DNA of 64,000 nucleotides from Rostratula benghalensis (lineage: Eukaryota > Chordata > Aves > Charadriiformes > Rostratulidae): NCBI GenBank assembly GCA_013399305.1, contig VXAI01000049.1:2658425-2722424 (forward strand). Reading direction: 5' to 3'. The notes under the pieces are model-generated. The model saw nothing but the letters and a program-made list of their open reading frames with translations, ran no database searches and was not told the origin of the DNA. Positions 11,370 through 21,600 of this stretch are shown here, in pieces. The translations under genes and the position numbers were made by a program. The first letter of the stretch is position 1. Each line of letters starts with the position of its first letter.

Positions 11370-12608
11370 GTGAGGGTGTGATGGCCCCACAGGGCCAGCT
11401 CGCGTGGAGGAGAAGGAAAAGCCCATCTTCTGCTTGCTGGGAAAGTGCCTGTGAGAAAATCACCACAACAGTCAGTGAGTTTTGTTTGTTTTAAATAGAA
11501 ATACTATGCACCTTAAGTAATATCTGACTCCAAAGATCTCAAAACACACAGCAAACACTGTCTGAGTCTCAGCTTTCTGTGGGGAGGTCAGTCCCTCTTC
11601 CTGGTTCTCAATTTGCTGCATTTTCTGCTGACTTGAACTCTCTCCTACCATTTTGTTACACAGCCTGCAAAAACAGAATTTGAAACACAGGGGTAAAATT
11701 TTCTTATTAGGTGTGTTCTTGAGCACTTATTGCTTTATTGTATAACTATTTGTAACTGCTTTAATATTTCATGTAAATAACGGTGCAATAACCACAAGGA
11801 AGAAGTAACTAATGAGAAATTAAATACAGCTTTGTATTTTGTGTGTACATTTTGCATCTGTATAAGCAACAAGTTACTGAGAAGGTATCGACCATATAAA
11901 TGAGCAAATGTGCCCCTGCTCAAAGTTCAGTGAAATCACTGCATTTGTATCAGGGATAAATGTGGCTCAGCTGTGAGAAGAATGCATGCATCTCACTCTG
12001 CAGTGGTCATTTAACCTAAATTATATACATTGATCTGTGCGCCTCCCTGGTGTTAGCATACAAAATTGACTCGATTACATATTCACATGTAAAGCTACAG
12101 CAAAATTGGCTTTGACCTATTTACTTTTTCTAATCCAGCCTCTTAAGTCTAGTTATTTTCTTTCTAAACCCTGATCTTTTTTCATTCTTTTTCAAATGAC
12201 ATCCATCTTGTCCCAAAACATGGTGCCTGGTACAGTGCTTGGTATTCAGTGCTTTAGAGACTTTTGCCTTAAATGTGGCTTGGTCCTCCCAGACGTGGCT
12301 TTTCTGGCAGCAGTGCTTGAAATCGTGGGATTCGTGCACCTTTGCCATCTTTTCTCTGGGGAAGCTCAAGAATAGTTTGCATATTCCGGATTTAAAACAT
12401 TTTCTTTCTTTTTTTTTTTTTTTCTTTTTTTCTTTCACAAAAATAAGCTAGCACCATGTCCACATATTATATGTTTCATTTGGTGTCTACCCACACTTAT
12501 GTAGAATATCCCTTCATTTTCTTACCATTTGTGATGTTTAGCTTTTCAAGTTGTGCTGTTGTATTAGTGATGGTCTAAAGATAAGAGGAGAGTTTACAAG
12601 GAAGAAGT
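11370..12608. other. No gene recognised
   Basis: AT-rich sequence. A good pyrimidine tract and AG end at 11663, but the donor 29 bases later (GGGGTAAAA) is poor. A T15 run with further T stretches occupies 12401-12436. Confidence 0.5.
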
Positions 12609-12632
12609 AACGTCACTTCTCTAAGTGAAGTA
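12609..12632 (+). repeat. Left copy of a 24-bp direct repeat bracketing a CR1
   Basis: The last 18 bases, ACTTCTCTAAGTGAAGTA, are identical to the right copy at 12871-12894. The first six differ by two transitions. The core can also fold on itself (ACTTC with GAAGT). Confidence 0.9.
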
Positions 12633-12671
12633 ATAATAATCATTAAAAAAAAAAAAAAAGAACAAAAATGT

Positions 12672-12853
12672 GGCGAGGATGGTGAGACACTGGCCCAGGT
12701 TGCCTGGAGAAGCTGAGGCTGCCCCATCCCTGGAGGTGTTCAAGGCCAGGCTGGATGGGGCTTGGAGCAACCTGGTGTGAAGAAAGGTTGGGGGATTGGA
12801 ACTGGATGATCTTTAAGGTCCCTTCCAACCCAACCCATTCTATGATTCTATGA
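12672..12853 (+). mobile_element. CR1 LINE 3'-end fragment
   Basis: Near-consensus CR1 3' UTR: GACACTGGCCCAGGTTGCCT, GGAGGTGTTCAAGGCCAGGC, GATGATCTTTAAGGTCCCTT and the tail CTATGATTCTATGA. It is 5'-truncated and contains no ORF2. An A15 run (12645-12659) lies just upstream, and the whole block sits between two copies of a 24-bp direct repeat, which is unusual for CR1. Confidence 0.97.
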
Positions 12854-12870
12854 CAGACTTTCAGGTATGA

Positions 12871-12894
12871 AACATTACTTCTCTAAGTGAAGTA
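12871..12894 (+). repeat. Right copy of the 24-bp direct repeat
   Basis: Matches 12609-12632 at 22 of 24 positions; both differences are transitions (G/A at 12612 against 12874, C/T at 12614 against 12876). Confidence 0.9.
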
Positions 12895-13021
12895 CAAATG
12901 TAAAAAAATTAAAAAGGACAAACTATCAGGCATTAAACCTATCTCCTGAGCTTTTTTTTCACAGTCACTGACAAAGCTTTCAAACCCCATCTCCCTCTTT
13001 GTACAGCACTAATCTTTGCAG

Positions 13022-13197
13022 GGCCTCCAGCCTCTTTACAGTGCCAATGTCCTTCACAGCGCCAGGACTGCCACCCCAGTTTTTTAGGACAGTGCGTGTG
13101 TCACTCTTCTCACTCCATTGGTACGGGGACATTGTGCTCATCGTGGGTGGCATCATGTTGCTGAAAAGAGCAGTTGTGTCAAACTGCTCTGCTGTTA
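13022..13197 (+). CDS. Candidate unrecognised exon, 176 bp
   Basis: The acceptor is CACTAATCTTTGCAG and the donor TTA followed by GTAAGA, both moderate. One frame is open for 58 codons, and its phase fits the candidate exon at 11280-11369. It contains a hydrophobic stretch (DIVLIVGGIMLL followed by KR) that could be a membrane segment. The minus strand is also open for 93 codons over the same region, so openness alone proves little. No family is recognised. Confidence 0.15.
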
Positions 13198-13763
13198 GTA
13201 AGAAAAATTCTGTCCCCCATGACCCTGCAGAGAAGGCTCCTGTTGTTGTCAGGGAAGCCAAAGCCAGGGCTTTAGACTGCAGATAGGGCAGTGGCTACGA
13301 TGGGGAACATCAAGCTTCCATTTGGGTCTCCAACAGCAGGCTCCCTGCACTTTTCCCCAGGGCAGCAGGGCAGTGCAATCACTCAGTGGAACAGTGTGCC
13401 ACCAAAGCAGTGTCTGGCCCTGCTAACAAACCTTTGCTATGGTGCCAGCTGCTCTGAGAAAGCACAGGTCCTAGACTGTGCCTAGGCTTGCTCTTTCAAG
13501 AAAATATTAATGTTATTCCATGCTGCTTTTTAACAGCTCTTCAGGGTTGGGAGAGAGCTAGCTCTGATACCTGACTGCCAGAAAGGCTAGTAATTAGAAG
13601 TATGAGCCTGGTGCAGGTGGGTCGAAATGTGTTAAAACAAACAATTAAAAATATTTTTTAAAAAAATGGAGCACCCTCTGCCTACCTCAGTTTGGGGGAA
13701 AGGTCTCTCTGACTCCACCTGCTCTGAGGCTACACTGGGGCTCTTTGACTCTGCTCTGAGACT

Positions 13764-13870
13764 TGCTGACACTACTGATTCAACACTGTATCAAGACACT
13801 CCAACTGTGATCTGAGACCTGGAGCAGAGTGGGAGCATCTTGACACAGTGTCAAAACAGTAGTCAGAGCG
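13764..13870. repeat. Imperfect palindrome (about 50-bp arms, 7-base centre)
   Basis: Left arm 13764-13813 and the reverse complement of right arm 13821-13870 match at 36 of 50 positions without gaps. The longest exact blocks are ACTACTG, ACACTGT, TCAAGA and CTCC. The arms do not match any CR1 sequence I know. It could be a decayed foldback element, an inverted local duplication or a hairpin RNA precursor. The flank at 13710-13765 carries two copies of a GACTC...TGCTCTGAG motif, so local duplication has clearly occurred. Confidence 0.7.
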
Positions 13871-13944
13871 CATGGACGCAGCACTGAAAGGCTTTTGTCT
13901 CCCAAATGAAAAGGAGCTGGATTATTTTCATCTTTTTTCCTTTC

Positions 13945-13969
13945 TTTTTTTTTTTTTTTTTTTTTTTTT
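13945..13969. repeat. T25 homopolymer
   Basis: Uninterrupted T run just right of the palindrome. Confidence 0.9.
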
Positions 13970-14721
13970 GTGTAATAATGGTAGCTTGCTCTTAAATAAA
14001 AAACCCCACAGTTTATTTGCAGGAAGAAAGCGTAGCATGTTCCCCCACACGCTTCTTGTTTGATCAAGCAATGTGACAGACAATGGCTTAGCTGTACAAC
14101 ACACTTCACTAAAGCGAAGTTGTTTGGCTATATTTGGAAATTATTCCAATTTAGGAACCAAAAGGGGTTGCACATCAGTCATCTGTATCTTTCTGCATGT
14201 TTGAGTTTGTTGAGTATTTTGGAATTGCATTTTTGAACAGTAACATTAATTTGATCTGATTAATAATTTGGTGCATAGTGTTGCTCACTGCTCTGCCCAC
14301 AAAATTCAAGCTATGACTTTTAGTATGACTACCTATGAATTAATGTATTTGTCTGTTGACCAATATTCATCAACAAAAGAAATTAGTTCAGTTGTCAGAA
14401 TGTGGCCATGCCTGCTGAGACAGGTTTCTTTGCTGCGGATGAGATGGTCTTAATGTTACATGGACTGCAACGTTATAACAGGTTAAAGTCATTTATTTAA
14501 AAAATGAGAATATAGTTGATTTTATTTTTCCTTGCTGGGGCCACAGGTACCAAGGAATTGGCAAAACCATCTACTGAATGTTTTATAGATGGTGGTGTTT
14601 TTGCTGAATGCTAAATTAAAATAATCCATTAAAATAAAAAATGAAAATTCTTTTTGTTTCCTTTTCCTCTTGGGCCTTCCCAAAAGGAGGTCGACACCGA
14701 CCCAGTTTGAAAAATACTTAC

Positions 14722-14799
14722 CTAAGCCAATCACTGCCCAGCAAGTATTCCCATGAGCAACTTGAGTGGGCATGGTGCCATCCGAACAGATGGGCATTA
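14722..14799 (-). CDS. Candidate minus-strand exon, 78 bp
   Basis: On the minus strand an acceptor (CTCTTGGTTGCCTACAG) and a very strong donor (CTTAG, then GTAAGTATTT) bound a 78-bp segment that keeps the frame (multiple of three) and is open in two frames. One frame contains PTQVAHGNTCWAVIG, which is protein-like but matches no family I can name. The adjoining 14800-14930 keeps several CpGs in an otherwise CpG-poor area. It might be a conserved non-coding element instead of an exon. Confidence 0.15.
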
Positions 14800-14959
14800 C
14801 TGTAGGCAACCAAGAGACCATGCATGTGAATCAAGTATGGGTGTTTACAGCACTGTCTCCCCGATGAGAATGTCAAAGTGGCAGCCCAGTCCGAGCCCGT
14901 GGCTCCGTTCAATTGCGTCTCACAAATTCAGCTCCAAAATGGACAACCTCACGGCATAA

Positions 14960-17430
14960 ATAATTAACATTATGTTGTGTGGTCATGATTTTACTTCATA
15001 GAATCGGGCACAGTAAGTGTGTGAGGACTCTTGAAAAGAATGTGCCCGACTCCTGTCTGTACTGGGAAGGCTTGCCATTTTGTAAAATGAGGGCAAAGAG
15101 GCCCCCACATCTAAGCCAAGTATAACATAACAAACAGCATGTGACTCCTACAGATGTACTCTGAACTGAAAGAAAGAAACCTTTTCACATTTTTTTAGGA
15201 AGGCATCTTGTTTTAGATCGAAATTAGGCATACAAAACACACTAAACCAGTATATAGGTACGTGATGTATTGGAATAGTGCAAGGTCAGATCCTTCAAGT
15301 TACACAGATTGAATTAGGATTTCCTTGCTGTCATGAAGAGATACTCACAAATGTGGCAACATTTTTGAGCCTTGTACTCAGTGAAACTCCTCTGTCTGTT
15401 GAATAACGTGATTTCTACTGAATTATCATTGGAAGTTCTCCACCATCTGTTACAAAGAGGACTTTAAGTACAGAAATAAAGACTGGAATTTGAATATCAA
15501 ACCAAAAACTTTAGGCTATACTGTAGGTATTCTGGAAGCTTCATTTAAAGTATTTGTCTGAAATGTTTTTATTTTATTTTGCTTTTGATGATTGCTTGTA
15601 TTTTCTTTGCATTGATTTCTGTGTGGTTGTGTAATATAACTGCTTATGTAGCATTTATGTTGGAGTTCAATAATCTCTGTAACTTTTTGCGTTCCTATGT
15701 GAGTGGCTAGTCAGCCTGCATATGAAGAACTGGGATGCTGAACCATTAATGCTAGGTATGAAATACTTGAGTATGCATTTCTTTCAGGAATAATGCAGTA
15801 TCTTGTTGATAATAGCTAAAACTCCCTGTGTTTTACATTTGAGTTGCTTGTTCCTGACTTTTTTTTTTTTATTTTAAATAATCTAATATTTAAGAAGTAC
15901 TGAGTGACTTGTACATCTGGTCCTGTCCCCTGTTAGGGAATCCCTAGTTGGAGAATTCAGGAAAAAAAGAAAAAAGAAAAAAGAATCAGTTTTACCAAAA
16001 CAGAAGATTAAACTGAAAATAATAAAAAGTTCTTTTTCCACACTTGGTTGGGACAAAGTAGACTGTGTCCTTTTCTGCATGAAAATTATTGCAATGTTTT
16101 CCTCTCTTAGTTCACGCTATCAAAATCAGCCTTTTCATTTGTCTTCTGTAATACGTTGTGATGGCTCCGACTTCTGCCATTAGACTTGCTAAAGCGCTCT
16201 GTTACCTTGTATTTCATTTTCTAGGGAGCCTAATGTTTATTTTCTTGCTCAATGTCATGGTAACAGAAACACTTGCTTTATATTATATCTAAGTTTGTGT
16301 TTTAAATACAAGCAGGACAGGTTGGAGATTGCTGTATATCCCATGTGGAAAGACAGCACTAGCTTTCTGGGTGCCAGCACATACTCCCAGCTGTTGCTGT
16401 TGCTCTAGGGTCACAGATGCATCTCACACTGAATCAGTTAAAAATGCAGTAGCTATGCTTGGGGACACAAGCTCAAATTTTCAGGGCCTGATTATTCTGT
16501 TAGTTTCATATGTGGAATTCCCACTGAAGTCAGCAGCAGTAGTACATGCAGACCTGACAGACTAATTTGGAGCCCAGAACTGCGAGGGATGTAATCATAC
16601 ATTTGATTTCTGTGGGTACTCAAGGTCTAATTCTCACCTATCTCCATGATGTTAGGATTTACCACAGCTTTTAAGGATTCAGATGGATCAAAAAATATTA
16701 GGTTACTTGTGATGTTTTATTTTCCATGATCAGGGGAAGAAAAAGGGATCTGAGGTGTATGAGCTCACGTTGGACAAGCCCAGAAAGAAAAATATGTTCT
16801 ATAGTGCTCTAAAACTGATCTAAGAGTAATACAATACATGCATATTATGTATGGAGAAGAAATGTGAGACCCTGAGGGATGAAGGCAAACTAATCAAAAG
16901 AATAGCTAATGGTCTGGAAGGAGAGCAGGGAACAACCTGCTTCTTAGGGAGCCCACTCAGTTCTCCCTTCAGAGGCCCAGAGTACAGACTGTTGGGACCT
17001 GAGGCAAAGGTCTCGATGATTTTACCCAAAAGGGGTCAAATTACAGACAAATACTTTATGTTTATATATTTTATTCTTTTATCAGAAATGGCCAATGTCT
17101 TCCACACAGAAAACAGAGCCAAGTATTGGGACTGGAGCGCTGTGGCCATGTTTGCACAGGCTTCTACAAAATGCCTTAGGCCTGCACTCCCACAACACAC
17201 CAGGGGTAATGTTGCTGGTCCACTTGGCCTGCTGACTGATCATCTCCGGGCAAATCAAATTGCCAAGAAAAATGGATTTGGCACCTGGATGATTAGTAGG
17301 TGATCTGAGAAGATGACCAGTAAGGTCTAAGCAAGCTGCCACTTTTTCCATTAAGCGAATGGAGACCAAAGACACCTTTAATATGATGCTCCCTGCGTCA
17401 GTATTAACTCCCTTTCTCATCTGTTTTCAG
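14960..17430. other. No gene recognised
   Basis: AT-rich, unique-looking sequence. The 150-codon frame at 16851-17303 has no recognisable domain and no matching splice sites. AATAAA occurs at 15475-15480 without supporting context. Confidence 0.5.
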
Positions 17431-17495
17431 ATTAATGGGACTGAGAAACCCACGAAAGACAGTGGAGGCTGGAGTGACGCTGATTACACTGGAAG
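17431..17495 (+). CDS. Candidate unrecognised exon, 65 bp
   Basis: An excellent pyrimidine tract (CTCCCTTTCTCATCTGTTTTCAG split across 17408-17430) precedes it and a donor (GGAAG, then GTATGG) follows. Two frames are open; one reads INGTEKPTKDSGGWSDADYT. I do not recognise it. Its open frames do not continue the frame of the candidate exon at 13022-13197, so if real it belongs to another transcript or ends one. Confidence 0.2.
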
Positions 17496-18289
17496 GTATG
17501 GCAGTTGGTTGAACTAATGGAGAACAGGATTTCACGTCTGCGGGAATTGCAGGAGCCTTACAATAAAAAGGAAGGGCAGGCAGTGCATTCTGCCAAGTGG
17601 GCAAGAGGAAAGATCGCTGTGCCCTCTCCCTTCAAGCCTACAGCTTTGGGAGATGGTGCGGATGCAGTCTTAGGATTCCCAAACGTCTCTGGCATCCCCA
17701 AATACACTAATTGATATTTGCAGGAGGTGAAAAGCACTGTTTTGGTAAAGAGTTATTAATAATCAGGTTTTGAACTATTTTCCAGTGAACTATGAACTCT
17801 TATTTCCAGCGTGATGGTAGCAGATGAGTGTGCCATTGAAATAAAGCAGGAGCCTCTAACTTTTAACACTGAAAAAAAATCAGTCTGACAAGGTTGTTTA
17901 AGGCTCATGAGTAAAAAGGTGCGTGTAAGACACTGGACAAGTTGGCCCCAAGAATGAGGGCTAAATGTAAGGTACCTGAAGATTGTATTAATTTTGCATT
18001 TTGGGGGTCTGAGAGAACTCAATTTGTGTTCCTCTTTGCTGAAACACCTGGCCAGCCAAAGGCTGTACTCCTGGGATGGGGATACCCGATGGGCCCATGC
18101 TCAGCTGGGGCTGTTGAGGAACAGCTCCAGCAGGAGCCGGTTGTTTGTCAGTCCTGAGGGACCTTTCCCTGCCTTGGGGAAGCCTGCGGCAGGGGCTGCG
18201 GGTACCTCAGCCGTCCTCTCCCACAGGCACCGGGCAGCCAGAGGAGGGCACCCCTTTCCTCACACGGTCATACTGCTGTCTGCCACAGC

Positions 18290-18620
18290 CTTCTCTGGAA
18301 TCCCACCCGCGGGAGGACTCACAAACTGAGCACCTGGGTTCAGTAGCGGCATAAATACCGGGCAGCGTGTGCCCCTCCCCGAAAATGGGCGGGAAAGGTG
18401 AGCTTGGCCCTGAGGGGAGGTGCCGCCATGGCCACGGCTGAGGCGGGAGGCGGCCTGGGATGTCGAGCGCGGCTGCCCCACAGTGGCAGAGCGGCCATCC
18501 CTGCCTTTAGGCGATGGCACCACTCCTCCCTACCCAGTCGGGGCTGGGGGCTCTGGGTGAGGGCTCACGGTGTGGGGAACGGCGTGGGCCAGGGAGGAAG
18601 GGCCTGTGTACATTGGTGTC
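18290..18620 (+). promoter_or_regulatory. CpG-rich promoter candidate
   Basis: I count 20 CpGs in 18301-18600. The segment holds, in order: CCCGCGGG; a TATA-like CATAAATA (18350-18357); an overlapping Sp1/E2F-type site GGGCGGGAAA (18387-18396); a possible donor (GGAAAG, then GTGAGC) at 18397; and an ATG in perfect Kozak context (GCCGCCATGG, ATG at 18428). Intron-like T excess on the plus strand is evident to the right of it. I infer a plus-strand transcription start at about 18.38 kb. The frame from 18428 (MATAEAGGGLGCRARL...) is open to 18871 but resembles no known protein. Confidence 0.45.
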
Positions 18621-21600
18621 AGCAGGGCCGCCTGCAACGCAGCAGAGGTTGGGATCTGGATCTGTGGGTCTCTGTCCTGCAGTTCCCCCTTTCTACAGCT
18701 TTGAAACCCTCTGTCTGCCACGTCCTGTCAGTTACCGCCATTTCCAGGCTGGTAATGGCTGAAAGTAGCTGCCGGCTTGCTGGGGTTGGGAGCAAGTTGC
18801 TGATTCTGGGCAGATTGATTGATAATCACACCAGGTCTTGCTTTAGCTGCTCCCCTGGCCAGTGGCGCTGAGGGCAGAGCGGCATAGAGCTTGAACCATC
18901 ATCTCCATACAAACACCCTCAAGCCATGGGTGAAGCTTCATGGTCATGATAGGGACAGTCTCACCTTGGCTGTAGGAGCTCTGCCTCAGGAGACTACACT
19001 CAACTCTGACATGTTTTATTTGCTCTGTTTTGCAGGAACATATAAATAATTTTAAATAATAGGCAGCTTTTATTTTCACTTTTAAACAGTTGTTATGTAG
19101 GAAAGGACCTAACAAGATAAAGTTCTGTCATCAAATACTTAAACATTGGAGTAAATGCTGTATGTGTCAACTGTGTAGAAAATAAAGCTGGTACTGGGAG
19201 AATAGAGGATGACATGAATGCAGAGTAGGGGTCTGAAACACAATGGTGGGGGGTACTTTGCTTAGGAGAGGAGAAGCATGAGCCATGAGTGGAAGGTGTT
19301 GGAAAGAGAACAATAAGGGATAACTTGGTAGAGCCAGAGGTAGGGTGGGTGGGAAGCGAGATCACTGAACCTGGATCCAGAGATGACAATAAAAAGTTTA
19401 TCATGTTTACATAGCTTACACAGCACAGTTGTTAGCATTTTCATAACAATATTCTTAATCTTGAAATAAATGAAGAAGGTGAGCATTCTGCATTATTAGG
19501 TAAAGCAGTAAGTGAAGCATAGCAAAAAAGGGCAGTCCTATGGAAGGAGAATAAGTAGTTGTGAGGTGGCAGTTCTGTGATGGGGTTGTCCTCTGTGTGC
19601 CTTGTATTGTAGCTGTTTTGGCTCATCCAGTAAATTTAGGTTCCTGTTAGAGGCTTATTCCTACAGGGAGCAATATATGCAGCAGATGTTTGCAGTGACA
19701 CAAAACAGCCTTTCAAAAGAGGCCGCATTTTTTCAGTCAACCCAAATATGTTCCTATGTGAGGATGGCAAAGCAAACCAAGTGAAAATGTGCATGGGCTT
19801 GCAACATGAATTCCTAGTATATACTATATATTTCTTTTCTATTTTAATGTAGGATAGCCAGTTCTTCCAGATGTGTCTTTTGCATGCTAGCCCTGCTCTT
19901 TGCACAGGTTTTGATTCTGCGTTGTAGGTAGGTTGTATTTTGTCATTGGTCTTTCACTGGATCACTGAGGTGATTCTGCCTGTCTGTTGGCAGCCCTTGG
20001 TAGCACTTAACATGCACCTGGCTACGTGATTCCTACTCCCTTATCATAGGGGAGAGATGAGTTTTTCTCACTTCATGTGAAAACAGTGATAGGAAGAATT
20101 GGTCTAAGTTGTACGTACTGGTTGTAAGATAGTGTGGAAATCTCCACAAATGTAAGTGCATCCATGTAAATGTACTCTATCACATTTTTAAACTAGGGAA
20201 TAAGAGCAAGTCTTAAGAACCAGGAAACAGTGATAAGTTATTCATGCAGTTATCATAAGTGTGTTTGCTTCACAGTAGAAGTTGGATAGAAGTAGACAAA
20301 TAAATACGAACTAAGAGTGCAGCTTTGTGAATTTATTTTGCAGATGTTTTCATGTCATTGATATTCTTTATTTTAACTCTGCTGTTAACTACACACTGTA
20401 AAGCAGAGCCAGCATTTGGAAAATGCAGTTTGTTCCTCAAGGAAAGGAATGAGGAGAGATGTTTCAGCAGGAGACTGCAATTAAAGAGTGCACTTAGCTG
20501 TGACTCACTTTGCAGATCCCGGCCTTACTGACAGGTACGTTTTGACAGAGCTTTGCACTTGTATTCCAGGGTCATTTCCTGTTTCACCTTGCTCAGAGTA
20601 GCCACAGGTTCCTTGTGGGACTGGCTGCTTCTGCTCCCATTCTTCTTACTTGTTTGCTTTGCATGTTCCTTCACATAAAATCTGGTTGACGGTGTGGTTG
20701 AGGGGGAAGGATTGGTTCAGCAAGCTGATCTCATGGAAAACTGGCCTCCCCAAAATTAAATGAAAATATAGTTTTCTGTAACACAGAAGAACAGAACTGA
20801 TTCATATAGTGGTTGCATAGTGTCCACATACCATGCAAGGGAGGGGCTGGAATTCTACTGGTGCTTGTGGGCAGAAGTGTGAGAATAGAACCGTCCCTTT
20901 GGTGATTATCTACAATTACACTGGGTTCATCATACTAGGAAGTCTTTTGTCACTTTTGAGGCAACTGAATCTATGAGAGTGTGAATTTATCCACGTTTCG
21001 TAGTGTGCTCACATTACACAGTGGTTGGTGTCTCCATTAGAAACTTTATGGAAACAAGTTTGAGGCTGAATTTGGTTTTGTTTTGTATGTTATTGTGTAT
21101 AAAAAGAAAAGCAAGCAATTTGAGAAATTATCTACAAAAGCAACAGTCCAATGAGTGATTAGTTTGCATATTGTTTTTTTTAAATACAGTCCATCTGCTT
21201 GTACTACTCAGGTGGTAACTAAATAGAAAAAATACAGGCATAGCCAGCTGTTTTCAAAAATCTCCTGGTCTGTGTCAAGGAGAAATCTTCATGAGTGTAA
21301 GATGGGGTGAGGAAGTGGAGCTAATTTCTTCACTCGGCTTCTGTGTATGCCAGAATCCAGGCTTTCATCTCTAGAGCTAGAAACTGTTGAAGAGTTGCCA
21401 CCTCCCTTCATAAGGTCCATTGAATCATGTGCAGAGTGTTAACGCTATGTGCTTTAGGTTATTCTCCAGCAGCACAGAACTGTAGGTTGTCTTTAAGTCT
21501 TTTTCTGTTTGCTGTTTGTCATTTAAGTTACTTATTTTTAAATTACATCTGAATCAATATTTCGGATTATTTCTGGGAGGTGGGAGTGTCATGATCCAGG

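Noticed and set aside
18428..18871. 147-codon frame from a perfect Kozak ATG.
   Set aside because: No recognisable domain, GC-rich start region, and a possible donor at 18557. The ATG is mentioned with the promoter, but the frame is not called as a gene.
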